Positions 24,101 through 36,100 of a stretch of 64,000 bases of DNA are shown here, one piece after another. A model generated the notes under the pieces. That model made no database searches and was not told where the DNA came from. It saw nothing but the letters and a program-made list of their open reading frames with translations. How positions within the stretch are numbered: the stretch's first letter is position 1; every line of letters starts with the position of its first letter. This stretch comes from Dendrolimus kikuchii (lineage: Eukaryota; Arthropoda; Insecta; Lepidoptera; Lasiocampidae). The position numbers and the translations under genes are program-made. The stretch spans positions 6,904,501-6,968,500 of the forward strand of contig CM034388.1 in the NCBI GenBank assembly GCA_019925095.2, read 5' to 3'.

Positions 24101-27100
24101 AATGTTTTTTAAACCAGAGGTACACACCAGAGTTTTATTTGTAGCCTCTCTGGGTAGACTCTAGTATAACCATTGTCTAAAACTTTGTTTTGAATTTGGC
24201 TCTTAAGCTATATGTTGTGTTTAGGTACTGGGATTCTAATAAAACAACAATTTAGTATGACATAAACTACAAGTTTGTCTGCACACAACTGTGGCCAAAT
24301 TGGAATAATGGCAAAGTGTCGAACTTGAGTTATGCCACATGGTTGTAGTGTGAAGAGTTAGTGTCTGTAGTATGTTAAAGCCGTAAGGTTCTCTGATTAG
24401 AAATATGTGACCAGTTGCTGTTCTTTTATATACCATAAACCCTTCAGAGTTGTTGCAAGTATTACAGTACATTAATGTTTAGTATTTATTATTGCATTTG
24501 TTACAGATACAAGTACAATGTTCCTTACGTGGTACACGTTAATAAAAGTACTGAGTACATCATGGAATTCGGAGGGGTAAGTTGCCTGAAGCATAGAAGA
24601 ATATGAAAAGAATACACAGATAGATAATAAACCTATTAAAAATGGAATTCTAATAATCTAAATGGTGGCTCTGGATTTTTGACGATTTATGATTTCAGAT
24701 CAAATCAGTCAATGATTGAGAGAGTCTTAATAAGTTTCTTTTCAACCTCACTTATAAATGTACTATCAAAACTAAATGAAAACATTTCCATGATATAGTA
24801 AAACTAACCATTGAGGCAAAGCTTTAAAGTACTGGGATTTATTAAACATATTCCTAGGATTCTTCATCTGTAGCTGTAGTGAATATTTAAATGTTTTTGT
24901 TTGCACACTGCAACAGAAGATTAAAATATCCAAAATAAAAAAATAACATTTAAACTCTGACACAAATTTATTCTAAAAATAGGATGCAGTATAGATAGGA
25001 GGCCCAGTTACTATCCTCCTGACGCCCAGGTTATTCAACGCTTTCTTGAAATAAACGCCCAAAATCCTTAAAAAAGGTTTCTATGGCGAAAACCCGAGAC
25101 TTTGAACTTTAAAATTTTTACGTTATAGTAATCGCACAAGTATGATTGTTTTTTTTTTGTATCAGGTGAACGAGGAGAAGCAAAAAAAAAGAGTACCTTT
25201 TGGTAGGCCTTTGGGTCAAAAGCCCTTGACTTCAAAAAGAAAACTTTTACAACATCAATTTTTTTCAACTACCTTCAAAAATATTAAAAATGAAATAAAA
25301 CTTTAAAAACCAATTTCATAACAAAAAATTCTTTAAAATTAATGGAAACATTTATTTTATTATTATTTATTTAAAACATTCAACAAACAAATTTCTTTTG
25401 TTTTTGTTGGCACTGTTGCTTGGTCATACACAAGCAAACACCTCGAACATATGCTCGAAGACATCACATTATAAAAAGATGGTAACTTTAAATTAGTAGC
25501 AATGGTTAAAGTTGGGGTACTTAGAATAGTACCCTGGGCGTTCAATTGACGAAATTGGATTTCGTGCAGGGCTATAATCACTTTTTTAAGGACCGTGGGC
25601 GCTAAGAAGCGATAAGTAATGAGAGTGGGAGGGAGGAATACTTATTTTGGGTGTTTATAAAAAATAATTACCATGGCCTTAGCTTTCTAAGCTATATTAA
25701 AAAATTCTGATTTGTTTTGATAGAAATCACCATTAAATTCATCATAACAGAAGGGCCTCATGGTGGACCTCATATCTATACCCAACCCTAGAAATACATT
25801 CATGATTTCATTTTATATTGCTCATTTCAGGACACAGAAGCCTATGATACTCCGGCACGTGTAACAGTTGCAAGTAACTTTGCGAACCGCACTTATCCAT
25901 TGTTTGTGACAGCAAGACAGCAAAAAGGTCAATAACATTTTTAGAGATACTTTGACATCTGGCAGAAGCAGTGTATGTTCATCGCCACTACGGTCTTTGC
26001 CCTTTCGAGGGTTTCTTAACTATTTTGGCAAAAATAGGACCCTTATACAATCGTCATGTCTGGTCATTCATTAGCTAGTTTATGTGACTGCCATATTTTA
26101 ATTATAGGTGTTTTTTTAGTTCTGGAAGGATAGATGGGTTGTATTTTAGTTATGACTTTTCAAAAATGTTTAAACTATGCTATTTAAAGTAGTAAAAAGC
26201 ATTGATTTAATTAATAATGATGTGAGGGCCCACCTTCAGATTGTCAACAAGGGTGTGTTTAATATGTATTTTTATAACCAATCTTGTTGTATGTCATCAA
26301 CATCTTTATTTCGGAAGCGCCCCAAAATAGCAGCGTTATGCACAAGAGTGCAGCTTTAAAATATTTATTTTAACATTTTTATTATGAAAGTTTTATTTTT
26401 AAGGCCTTATGTAATAAAAATACATACTATTGGCTACAATGGAACCCATACACTTGAAACAAGTAATCCACTGAATGATTTGTTCTCTGTGTAGGTCGCG
26501 GCCATCAGTGTTTTACTACCTATGTATTGACATATCTACCCTGTAATTTTTTTCCAGGTGTTTTCTCGTGGCAGTTGCCTATGTTGGTTCAGACTCCAGT
26601 AAGTCTAGAGCAATTCACAAACATATCGAGAACCCTTTGTCCACATAACAATTTGTTTGACGAAAATGAAGAGACTTGCGGTAAGTATTCTACTGCAGAA
26701 GTATAATACGATAATAGTTTTAAAAATTCTACCATTCGAGAAGTCTTGGTAAATATTTCAATTTCCTTACCAATTTTTATAGTACAAGCAAACTTAAATG
26801 AATTTTTGAAGTTCGTACATGTCACTGTGTCCAATTAAATTATAAGATTCACAAAGTGGTATATAAACTCCGCCTCACGAAGGAAATCCCGCAGACAGGG
26901 CGGGCGCTACGGTAGTGCAATGGATTGTTAGAACATAAAATAATTGTAGGGAGATTTCAATTTATTAGTATTAGTAAATAGAATAATAATACAATGTAAC
27001 TTTTACATAAATTACTGGGCTGATCTCTACAAGTAGTTCCATTTTTTGCCGTGAGACTTTTTTTGTGAGACGCACTCTAACGTACAGCTGAAGGGAAATG

Positions 27101-30100
27101 TTGCATTCTCGCTAGTTCGCTATCTAGAATTGTTTGCTATCTCTTTTGCACAGCACTGTCAAGTGTAATGAACGTTAACACTTGCCTGGATCTGCGCAAC
27201 CTGGCGAAGCTAATGTCTTTTAAAGCGCATTTAGGTTTTGCACGTGCATTAAATGCCTTTTTAGAATCATTATGTATATTAAATAGGCGATTGCAGTAAA
27301 TATTAGGTAATCGACAATTGATAGCTTTTACATGGCAATAGATTTTCTATAGACAATAGATGTAGCTCTTTTACTTAAAATTCAAAATACAAAATGTGAC
27401 TTTATAAGAAAATTCCTCACATTTTTAATAAATACACTTTAAAAGATTTTAATTTTATGTTCTCTTTCTGTTCACGCCTTCTTAGACAGTGAGAAATGGA
27501 GGGTCTACTGTGGGCCTTTAATACGTAAATAATATATTTATTATAATAACTTTTTAATCTTTCTACCAGTGTTAATCTCAGATAAAGACTTTAAATTTAA
27601 TGTAAATTGAGTACATTTTATATGAAAACCAAAATCTTTACCTAACCATACTTACTTAGTTCAGTATAAATTTCATATATCTCAATGTAGTTGAAATGTT
27701 ACAAGTTATATTTAATTTAGGGATTTTTAGTTTTCTGCCAATTTAATTTTTTTTGAAGTGCCAATTTCATTTGGTTTGCACTACCGAAATTATTTAAACA
27801 TTTATAGACATGTTATGCTATATATAAATAGGTGAAGTAATAATAGATAGGTAACACTAAAGTGTATGTAATGGTGTACATAAAAATGTACATCATTACA
27901 GAAAACTTACGAACTAGTATTATTCTATTTGTGTACAAAGGGCGGTCTTATCGCTAAAAAGCGATCTCTTCCAGACAACCCGTGGCATGAATATTGCTGA
28001 TTAAGAGTGGCGATGGTGGTATACATAAATAACTATTGTACGATTACTTACATTTAAATATTAAATATATAATGTCATTCATAAAACTAAAATAGGCAAG
28101 ATACATACATAAATGCCTACATGTCTGTGTCTATAAATCGTTATATAATATCATTAATCCATTGCAATTATTTTAGAGAAATATGCTAATACACCAATAG
28201 TTTGAACCATTCTTCAAAGTAGGTAAACCATAAAATTGATAATGACTAAACTTTAATAAATTCTACCACGAATTCAATATCATAGCTAATTACATTCGAC
28301 CACTAATCAAGTTTTATCATTTCTACCACTAATTATGTTTTATAATTTATCATGTTTTATCGTATGTTTATTTATCAATTCTGCACAAATTAAAAGTTCC
28401 AAATCCGTTACAGACATCTCATCGATAAACACTCCGATCGTGCATTTAACGTCGTCATCTCCGGATTCTATCAGTGTAACGATCAAAGTGGAAACAGTAC
28501 GAGATTTCTACATAAAATTAAACTCTACTACTAATTTGACAAGTACGCCGAGTCAGCCTAAATACTACTTCTACCCGTTTGACCAAGGCCCTCACAATGC
28601 AGTCGATCTGACTACTCAATCTTTGAAAAAGAAATATATTTGTAAACAAGTAAGTTTCAATCTACCTTAAATTTCCATCATAATGCTTGCACTGTTATTT
28701 TAAAATCTAAAACAATCTTTATATAAAAGTGTGTGGATTTCCTTCTTATCACTTTCCTTTTAAAACATCTTGATAACAACATTGTTCTACCAAAAACGAA
28801 ACCGACTTCAAGAATAACTAAAAAGTCAACATCTTGAAGTTGGTGCCAAGCAAAACATAAAAATGACTATATTTTGCAAATTTGGTGTTGAAGTGATAAC
28901 TTCTTATGGGAAGGTAAACCGCTTCGTTACGTAACACGTTACGGCGCCAGTCTGTCTGGGTTCCTTTTCTATCACGCATACGGCAGCGGTAGGCAGGCTC
29001 CTCCTCTCTCACTCTAACCCATAGCGCTAGCCGCAATTCGGTAATTAGATTAAATAATGATACTAATAATGTACATATTCAAGAATTGTAACAAGAACAA
29101 AATATATTATAATATTTTCTTAAGTTTTCGCGACTTGTATACATAATAAAACTACGTTTTAACGGTTTTAAGCGCGGTAATTTGATTTGATTTTGGTTTT
29201 TCCGACGTTTCGGCCACTTTTCAGTGGCCGTGATCACGGAAGACAAAGATGTCAAGTGTCAACGAGTATTGTTAAAGTTTTATTTAGCCTACCGCCAACT
29301 TATTAATTTTAATTATTTAATTTTTAATTTTGTTTATGGTTATTATTTAATCTATGGGAGCCTAATCTAATTTACTACCGCTTCGCAACATGTTATGGCT
29401 TGAAGAGAAGAAGCGGCGCAAGAAACTCTTCAGCAAACATGCCTAGCTCTAATAATTTTATATAATATTAAAATGGGTGGAAGGAAAAATAAAAGTAATT
29501 ATCAGTCAAGTTGGTTTGTGTTCCGTTGTACGCAGAAAGAGCTCACAGTGTCTTGAGGTCTGGCAGCTGGTTTTTGCTGGGTTTGGGTCTTAATAGTTTT
29601 GATAATTGGATCCCAAACAGGTGGTACTTGCCAACCATCTTCTCTATTGAAATTTGGGTGTTTTTTGATTTCAATAGCCTCACGCATCATTCTAGGTATG
29701 AAACGATTCTCTTTCGCGAGGATTTGTGGGTTATCGAATCTGATGTAGTGGTTGGGTTTATCCAGCGTGTGTTCACTGATCGCAGACTTCGTAGACCTTG
29801 TGTGTTTCATGTCAGCAATGTGTTCTTTTACTCGTGTTTTTATGCTCCTCTTTGTTTGCCCAATGCATGACAATCCACACTCACAATCAAGCTTGTAAAC
29901 CCCTGCATCCGTGGCCGAAACGTCGGAAAAACCAAAATCAAATAAAATTACCGCGCTTAAAACCGTTAAAACGTAGTTTTATTAAAATATATTATATTTT
30001 AATCAATATAAGATTTTATTAATAGATAACCTTTCCTTACATTATTAGTATACATACATACATACATACATACATAACTTCACGCCAGTTCCCTTGCGGG

Positions 30101-33100
30101 GTAGGCACGAACAACAGAGTGCCATTTAGGCTTATTCTTACACATTATTAGTATACATCAAATTTAAGCAATAACCTTAACTTTTCTCAAGTTAAACAAT
30201 TTCAATATTATAGTTCAACTTAGATTAGTTTAAGTTATCACTTCTGTCGGGCGTCCTGAGACGCACACTTTTTTTTATTATGTTTTACTTGGCACCCACT
30301 TCAAGATGTTGTGGCAAAAATTATTTTATGCTTTTTAGTTATTCTTGAAAGTCGGTTTTATTTTTTGCTAGATTTTTTTTGTTATCAGGATGTTTCAAAA
30401 GGAAGATGATAATTAATTACAATCTCAAAGTAATTTTAATTACTAGTGAAACGATAATTGATATGCATATTTAAAGCGTTAAAGTTTTGATGTCAGAACT
30501 TGTTATGCTCGTACAAAATATAGGAAGCTGCATGCAGCATTTTATAGGGTAATCACATAAGTGATTTGACTGTCAACTATCATATTCAATGATTGTGTAT
30601 TTCAGGATATAAGTAATAAAGATACAAGAAAACTGGAGAAATACTTGCTCAGGAGTAACTATGGTAAAACAACAGGATGGCTGTCAAGGCCCAAGAGTGT
30701 GATTGTTATGATAGAATCTGACGATGATATATGTGCTGTGGTATCAATACAAAATTTCTCTGTAAGTCTTACTTTTAAATTTGGCCCTGGATAATTTATG
30801 TATCTAGCCAGTGTCAAGATAATTTGACTGTTATCTACCTTATTCTAATTGTAAAGGGCCCATCTACAAATTCCTTTCGGATATGGGGGGGGGGGGGGGA
30901 AGAGGGGTATCGGTTGGCGTGACATGGGTATGGGTATGAGTCGTGTCATTTGCAGTCGATTAAAAAAAACCAAAAACAGGGGGTGTGGAGATTCTAATTT
31001 CTATTATGTGTTCCTTATGTCCTATGTCCTAGAAATTCAGCGTAACCCACTTTATGGAGGGAACAGAACGATTCTAGCAGTTTAAAACTTAATACTTTAT
31101 CCTAAGCTCTATTTATAAATCTGAAATCAGATCAATGTAATAAGCCTTTCACTCTCAAACGCCTCGTCGCAAAATCGTTAATTGCCGAATTTTTAAAATT
31201 TGTTTGGATGAATAGGAACAACAAAAAGCGTATCAAAATAAACCCTATCAAAATGTTAACTATTTTCATTATGCGAGTATGTCATGTTCGCATGTTGTGT
31301 TATCATACTCGCGCTAACCATTGCCCTACCCAATTTTCTACTCGCTGCCATGGAAATAAGCTAATGTAAGCGAGGCATTAGATTAAAGTCTTGTTCACGA
31401 ACGTGTTGCACTGTTAGGAGTCGGTTCCCTACACTGTACTAAAAGTAATCTTTCACATTACTAAACTATAATTCGGCTACTTGTTCATCGGGTCAGCGCT
31501 CAGCGCGTATTGGGAATCGTGATTCGATTGCTAACAAAGAAAATTGAAAACTTCTAATGACCAAATAGTACTTAATTAAGGTGAACTAGTTCAGTGAGAG
31601 GAATGTACTAGAAAGGAGCTCTCACTTTGATGACCATATACGCAAATGATTAGATTTGTTACACAAATAACTAATGACTTTTCAGTGTCCGGTGTTTGAC
31701 AACGAAAGGGATATATTGTACGATGGATATTATTTGACAATGACGAGACGCGGAGGGATAACACTCACTGTAAGTCACTATACGAATAAAATCCCACTGT
31801 TTGTCTGTGATTTCAAATTTAAACTAGAACTGCTATTTATATGGTGCCTAAAATTTTATATATATATTTTTTAATTTTTGTTGGATAGTCTGTATTTAAG
31901 TTGTCTTGAATAGGATTTCAATAAAGTTTTAGGGATTAAAATAGGAATTAGTTATTCTTAATTTTTTTGTGTGTGTCTGATTTGGACATCTTGCAGGATT
32001 CAAAAGATATTATTATAAATATTTGTAACTATTACTGCTTCTCATTGGACAGTAATAGTACCTTTTATTTATTTATTTTTTATTGCAGGAGTTCAGCAGA
32101 CAGGCAGACGGCCCACTGGATGGAAAGCGGTTACCATCGCCTATGGACATTTGCAACACCAAAGGTGCTACAAATGCGCTGCTGCTCTCTTAAGTGAATC
32201 TGGAACCTGGTCACTAATGCCGGAACACAACTCAAAGTTGTTATGGCGACATGCTCTAGACCAGGGGTGGTAGCCATCCAGTCAGGCAAATGCTCTACCA
32301 CCTGGCGTACCTGCTGCTTATAAAATCTTGTGCGAACGAACTCACACAGCTAGTCCTGTTAATTTAATAAACAAGAAAGTTTCTGAGAATGGACTCTCAC
32401 GCAAAAACTACTGTACGGATTTTAATGGACACAGTAAATTAGCATGGATATAATATTTTTTAAAATTTCCTAAATATAAAGATAATCTCGAGTAGAAAAT
32501 GCTGCAACTATTAGCCGTGTACGGTGTCCACTGGCGCACAGTGCGCGCAAGATGAATGACACGCGAGTTGACGCGTAAGGGTAGACGTCGTTGATGGTGG
32601 TGTTCATGTTGCAAGTAACGCAAGACAAAGACAGACGAAATCGCGGGTGCTAATCTGTTATGTGTTTCAATACATTTCTTTCTTCCAGCAAGATACATTC
32701 CCCCTCGGCTTTTATATCGTTTTTATTGTCAAAACTTCGGATGAAGATTGCACTCAAAACAGTATAACGAACAGTAGCACCTTACCAAAAATGGCACAAT
32801 ACTTTGGGTGGACTGAGGAAAGTAGTGTCGATGTTGCCACCAACGACGGGAGGGTTAAGAAGTTTAGGTAAGTTTAATACACTTAGGTAAGTTTGATACA
32901 TTTATATAAGTTTTACACATTAAGGTAAGTGTGACATATTAAAGACAGTTTCATATTCACATTCAAAATATTTTATTGCAATTAAGATCTATTGGTGAAT
33001 ATTTATGTGTGTCATTATTTAAGTTAAAAGTGATGTCTACTTACTACTCTATGCACACTGTTTCGCACCGCGTTATCGCTGTTTTAAAGGAAAACGCCAA

Positions 33101-36100
33101 AAAAAATTAACTCCAGTCCAGTATCTAGCTAAAATTCTTTTATTTCGTTTACATCTCTGTTTCTATTTTTTTTATAGAATTCATCAAGTTACAGCTAACA
33201 GTAGCTTGAAAACAACCACTTTTAAAAACCCATATGCATTCCTATTGATAGTTGGAAAATTTTGCAGAGGCTATGTTCCACTTGTGGCTCCCGACGCCCA
33301 AAATTCTCCTTCAACCGTTGCACATAGCGAACGCGGTCGTTATGGTCATGGCGAAAACGCCACTAATGACGTTATAATTTATTGATCATGCAGCGCTCAC
33401 AACGATCCATGACGAGAGGTGGGTCGAAGTGGGCGTTGACCACAGAGCATTAATCCTCTGTTTTTTTTTTAAATCTCTATTGATACGTTGATAAAGTCGC
33501 GATTTTCAAATCAACCGTACATCAACCAGTGACATTAGTCTATTTCATCGTTAATGACCTATACGCTCCATAATCCGTTCGACTTGAGTTTATGATTATA
33601 AATGATCGCAAACAAGTGCAACGGGAAAAGTAGCGATCGTGAGCGTGGTAGTTGTTAGCTTTATGTGGAACGCGGCCATTCTGTGTCATATTGACATTCA
33701 CATATTTGTTATATAATATAATAAATTTTAAAACTTTTATATATAAAAGAAAATGGGTTAAAATAACATCTTATGATCTAACTTTTAAAACATTGTTACC
33801 AGTCGCGAGATCCGAATTAAAATGTCATTAGGATTACTATAGACTTTATTAGAACTATACAAACACGTATAACACAGGGATAAATATAAACGAACACAAC
33901 AAGTCCAAACGTAATGCAGAAGGTCGTAATTCAATATAACGCGCAAAGTCCGTCATTTATTAGATTCCCGATTGTAGTACACACGTCTCGCATCGCTCGT
34001 GGTTACCGCTCGACTGCCTGCTTCCTCAATCGGGACATTGCTTTATACTGCACAGATGCAATCTGTCTGCTCGGCCGCGTGGACCGTATTTCTTAGAACC
34101 AGCTTGTACTTTAAAATCTGTAACACCTGGCTAATGATCACAATACAACAATAGGCCGCATACCAATAAGTAAACAAAAGAAGACGACCATAAAAGAATT
34201 TAAACGTTATTAGGTCAAATGCCGACGGGTAATAAATGTGCTTTGTTTCAGATGTGCAGGTGGGTTTTGTGTTTGTCGGGATCTGAGTTGGAACAATATA
34301 ATTATAGATAATAATTTTAATTACTTTCAAACAATAACAATGCGCCATTAGACTGCTTTTACTTGTACCTACTTATGACGTCATAAATAGGTACGCTCGT
34401 ACAAAATCTATGGAGGCTGTGACTTTCTTTAAGTGTATCAGTTGATTTGACAGTCCGCTCCCCTATTGTACAAGTAGCCATTTTAACCCCATTTAATTTA
34501 AAAGATGTAAATTGTAGTTATTAACTGCATTGTTATGTATGGTTACAGTTTCAAAATAATCGAGACGATATCATACCAGGAGTATGTGATAGCGGCTGGA
34601 GTTGCCCTCATATTCTTCACTTCTTTCCACGTGGCCTTTATCCTCGTCATAATATGCCAGAAAAGAAAACAGAGGACTGAAGACGCTGAAAGTAGCCCAA
34701 CAGATGGTAAGAATTGTTTATTTGTTGTCTAGATGTACTTTTAGTATATCTATATAACACACACCATTTTTATTATTTCGAAGCAAGTTTCGAGTGAACA
34801 GACAGATGGCCCAGCAAATTTCTACATCTATACAGATAAATAAAACTGAAGTGTCTATTTGTAATGTCAAAGTATATACGGTATTTATATAAAAAAAACT
34901 ATTTTTAACATTTTTGTCTGCTTGTCTGTCTGGATGTTCCGGATAAACTCTGAAACGGCTGAACCGTTTTTGAGGTGACTTTTCACCGGCAGATAGTTGA
35001 TATTATAAGAAGAGACAAAGAGAGAGATAACACTTTATTGTACACCATTACAGAAAATACAGTAAGTCTTATAATCTAAAAATCTTCTAAATGTGTAAAA
35101 GAGAGGACAATCTCGAATGTGACCAGCTGTGGCAAGGATGGGGGAGAGGTCAAAAATCATGAGATTCGCGTGATGTAATTTGTGGATGGACCCTAAGTTG
35201 TTTTTTCGACAATGGCTATGGAATCCTAAAAAGCAATTTTTGTTCATGTAAAGACACGACTACACCGTCAGTGTCAAACGACAGCCGCCCGACTTCACGA
35301 CGGCGCCGTCACGTTGCGATCAACGACGCCAGCGGCTCGTCGCGACAATGCCTCGTCGGTGACACGGATACGGGCGGGTCGGGACATACTGGTAAGTATT
35401 TTTCATTAATTAAATAATGTTTTATCTTAATCTTTATCTGTCAACTAAATTACATATATATTCCGATTAAACACAAAAGTGAAACAATTTAGCTATTATT
35501 ATTCATGCAATTGTCAATTTAATTATAAGATCTAGTTGTTCATAGCATAAAGCATAATATGAGTAAATTAAAGATTACAGTTGCGTAAATAAAACAATGG
35601 AATTTAGTCGATGGAAAAAGTTTGTCTGATGACTATAAAATCGACCCTAAGGTGCCCATTACGTGATGCGTCCTTCGAACGCGTCTGAACAATGGACACC
35701 AGAACTGTAACACACTCCAGATTGCTTTAGGACGTCCGAACGCTGAAGGTCACGTCCGCGTCTTAAGACTTATAATATGCACACACCTTTAATGTTGTAT
35801 TTAAAATCCTTTGTATAGTTTTTATCGTCGTGGTAGCATAATGGCTAGCGTACGCGTCCCAAATTCAAAGGGCGCGGGTTCGATCCTGGCCGGAACGCAT
35901 TACTTAGGCAATTTTCTGACCGGATCTGTTTATTATTACAATTACCACGTGCCAACAACGGTGAAGGAAAACATCGTGATGCAACCTGCACATCGAGATA
36001 ACCGACGTGTCAAACCTGCCAAACCGCCCTGGACAAGCGTGGCGGATATACTGTCCATTCCCCTATAGTGGGAAGCGCGAGTCCGGCACTGGGACCTTTA

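Larger units (their letters stand above)
28746..30412. mobile_element. Long inverted-repeat element with nested insertions
   Basis: Left arm about 28746-28860 and right arm about 30283-30412 are inverted copies of each other: they share ACTTTCCTTTTAAAACATC, TTGATAACAA, ACCGACTT-CAAGAATAACT and TTGAAGT-GGTGCCAAG. Arms are about 100 bp with small gaps. Between them lie a Penelope-like fragment (29145-29985) and a retrotransposon 3' end (30050-30149). It lies in SID-1 intron 5. Confidence 0.75.

Noticed and set aside
29511..29870. 119-residue plus-strand frame
   Set aside because: Shadow of the GIY-YIG fragment on the minus strand.
33180..33267. A possible extra SID-1 exon after TTTTTATAG ([10 protein letters not shown]...)
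   Set aside because: No usable donor follows before the MITE, and exon 8 joins directly in phase to 34549 giving [16 protein letters not shown], which fits the family.
35826..35900. A tRNA gene
   Set aside because: Has A- and B-box-like blocks but no full cloverleaf, is followed by a shared body and recurs, so it is a SINE.
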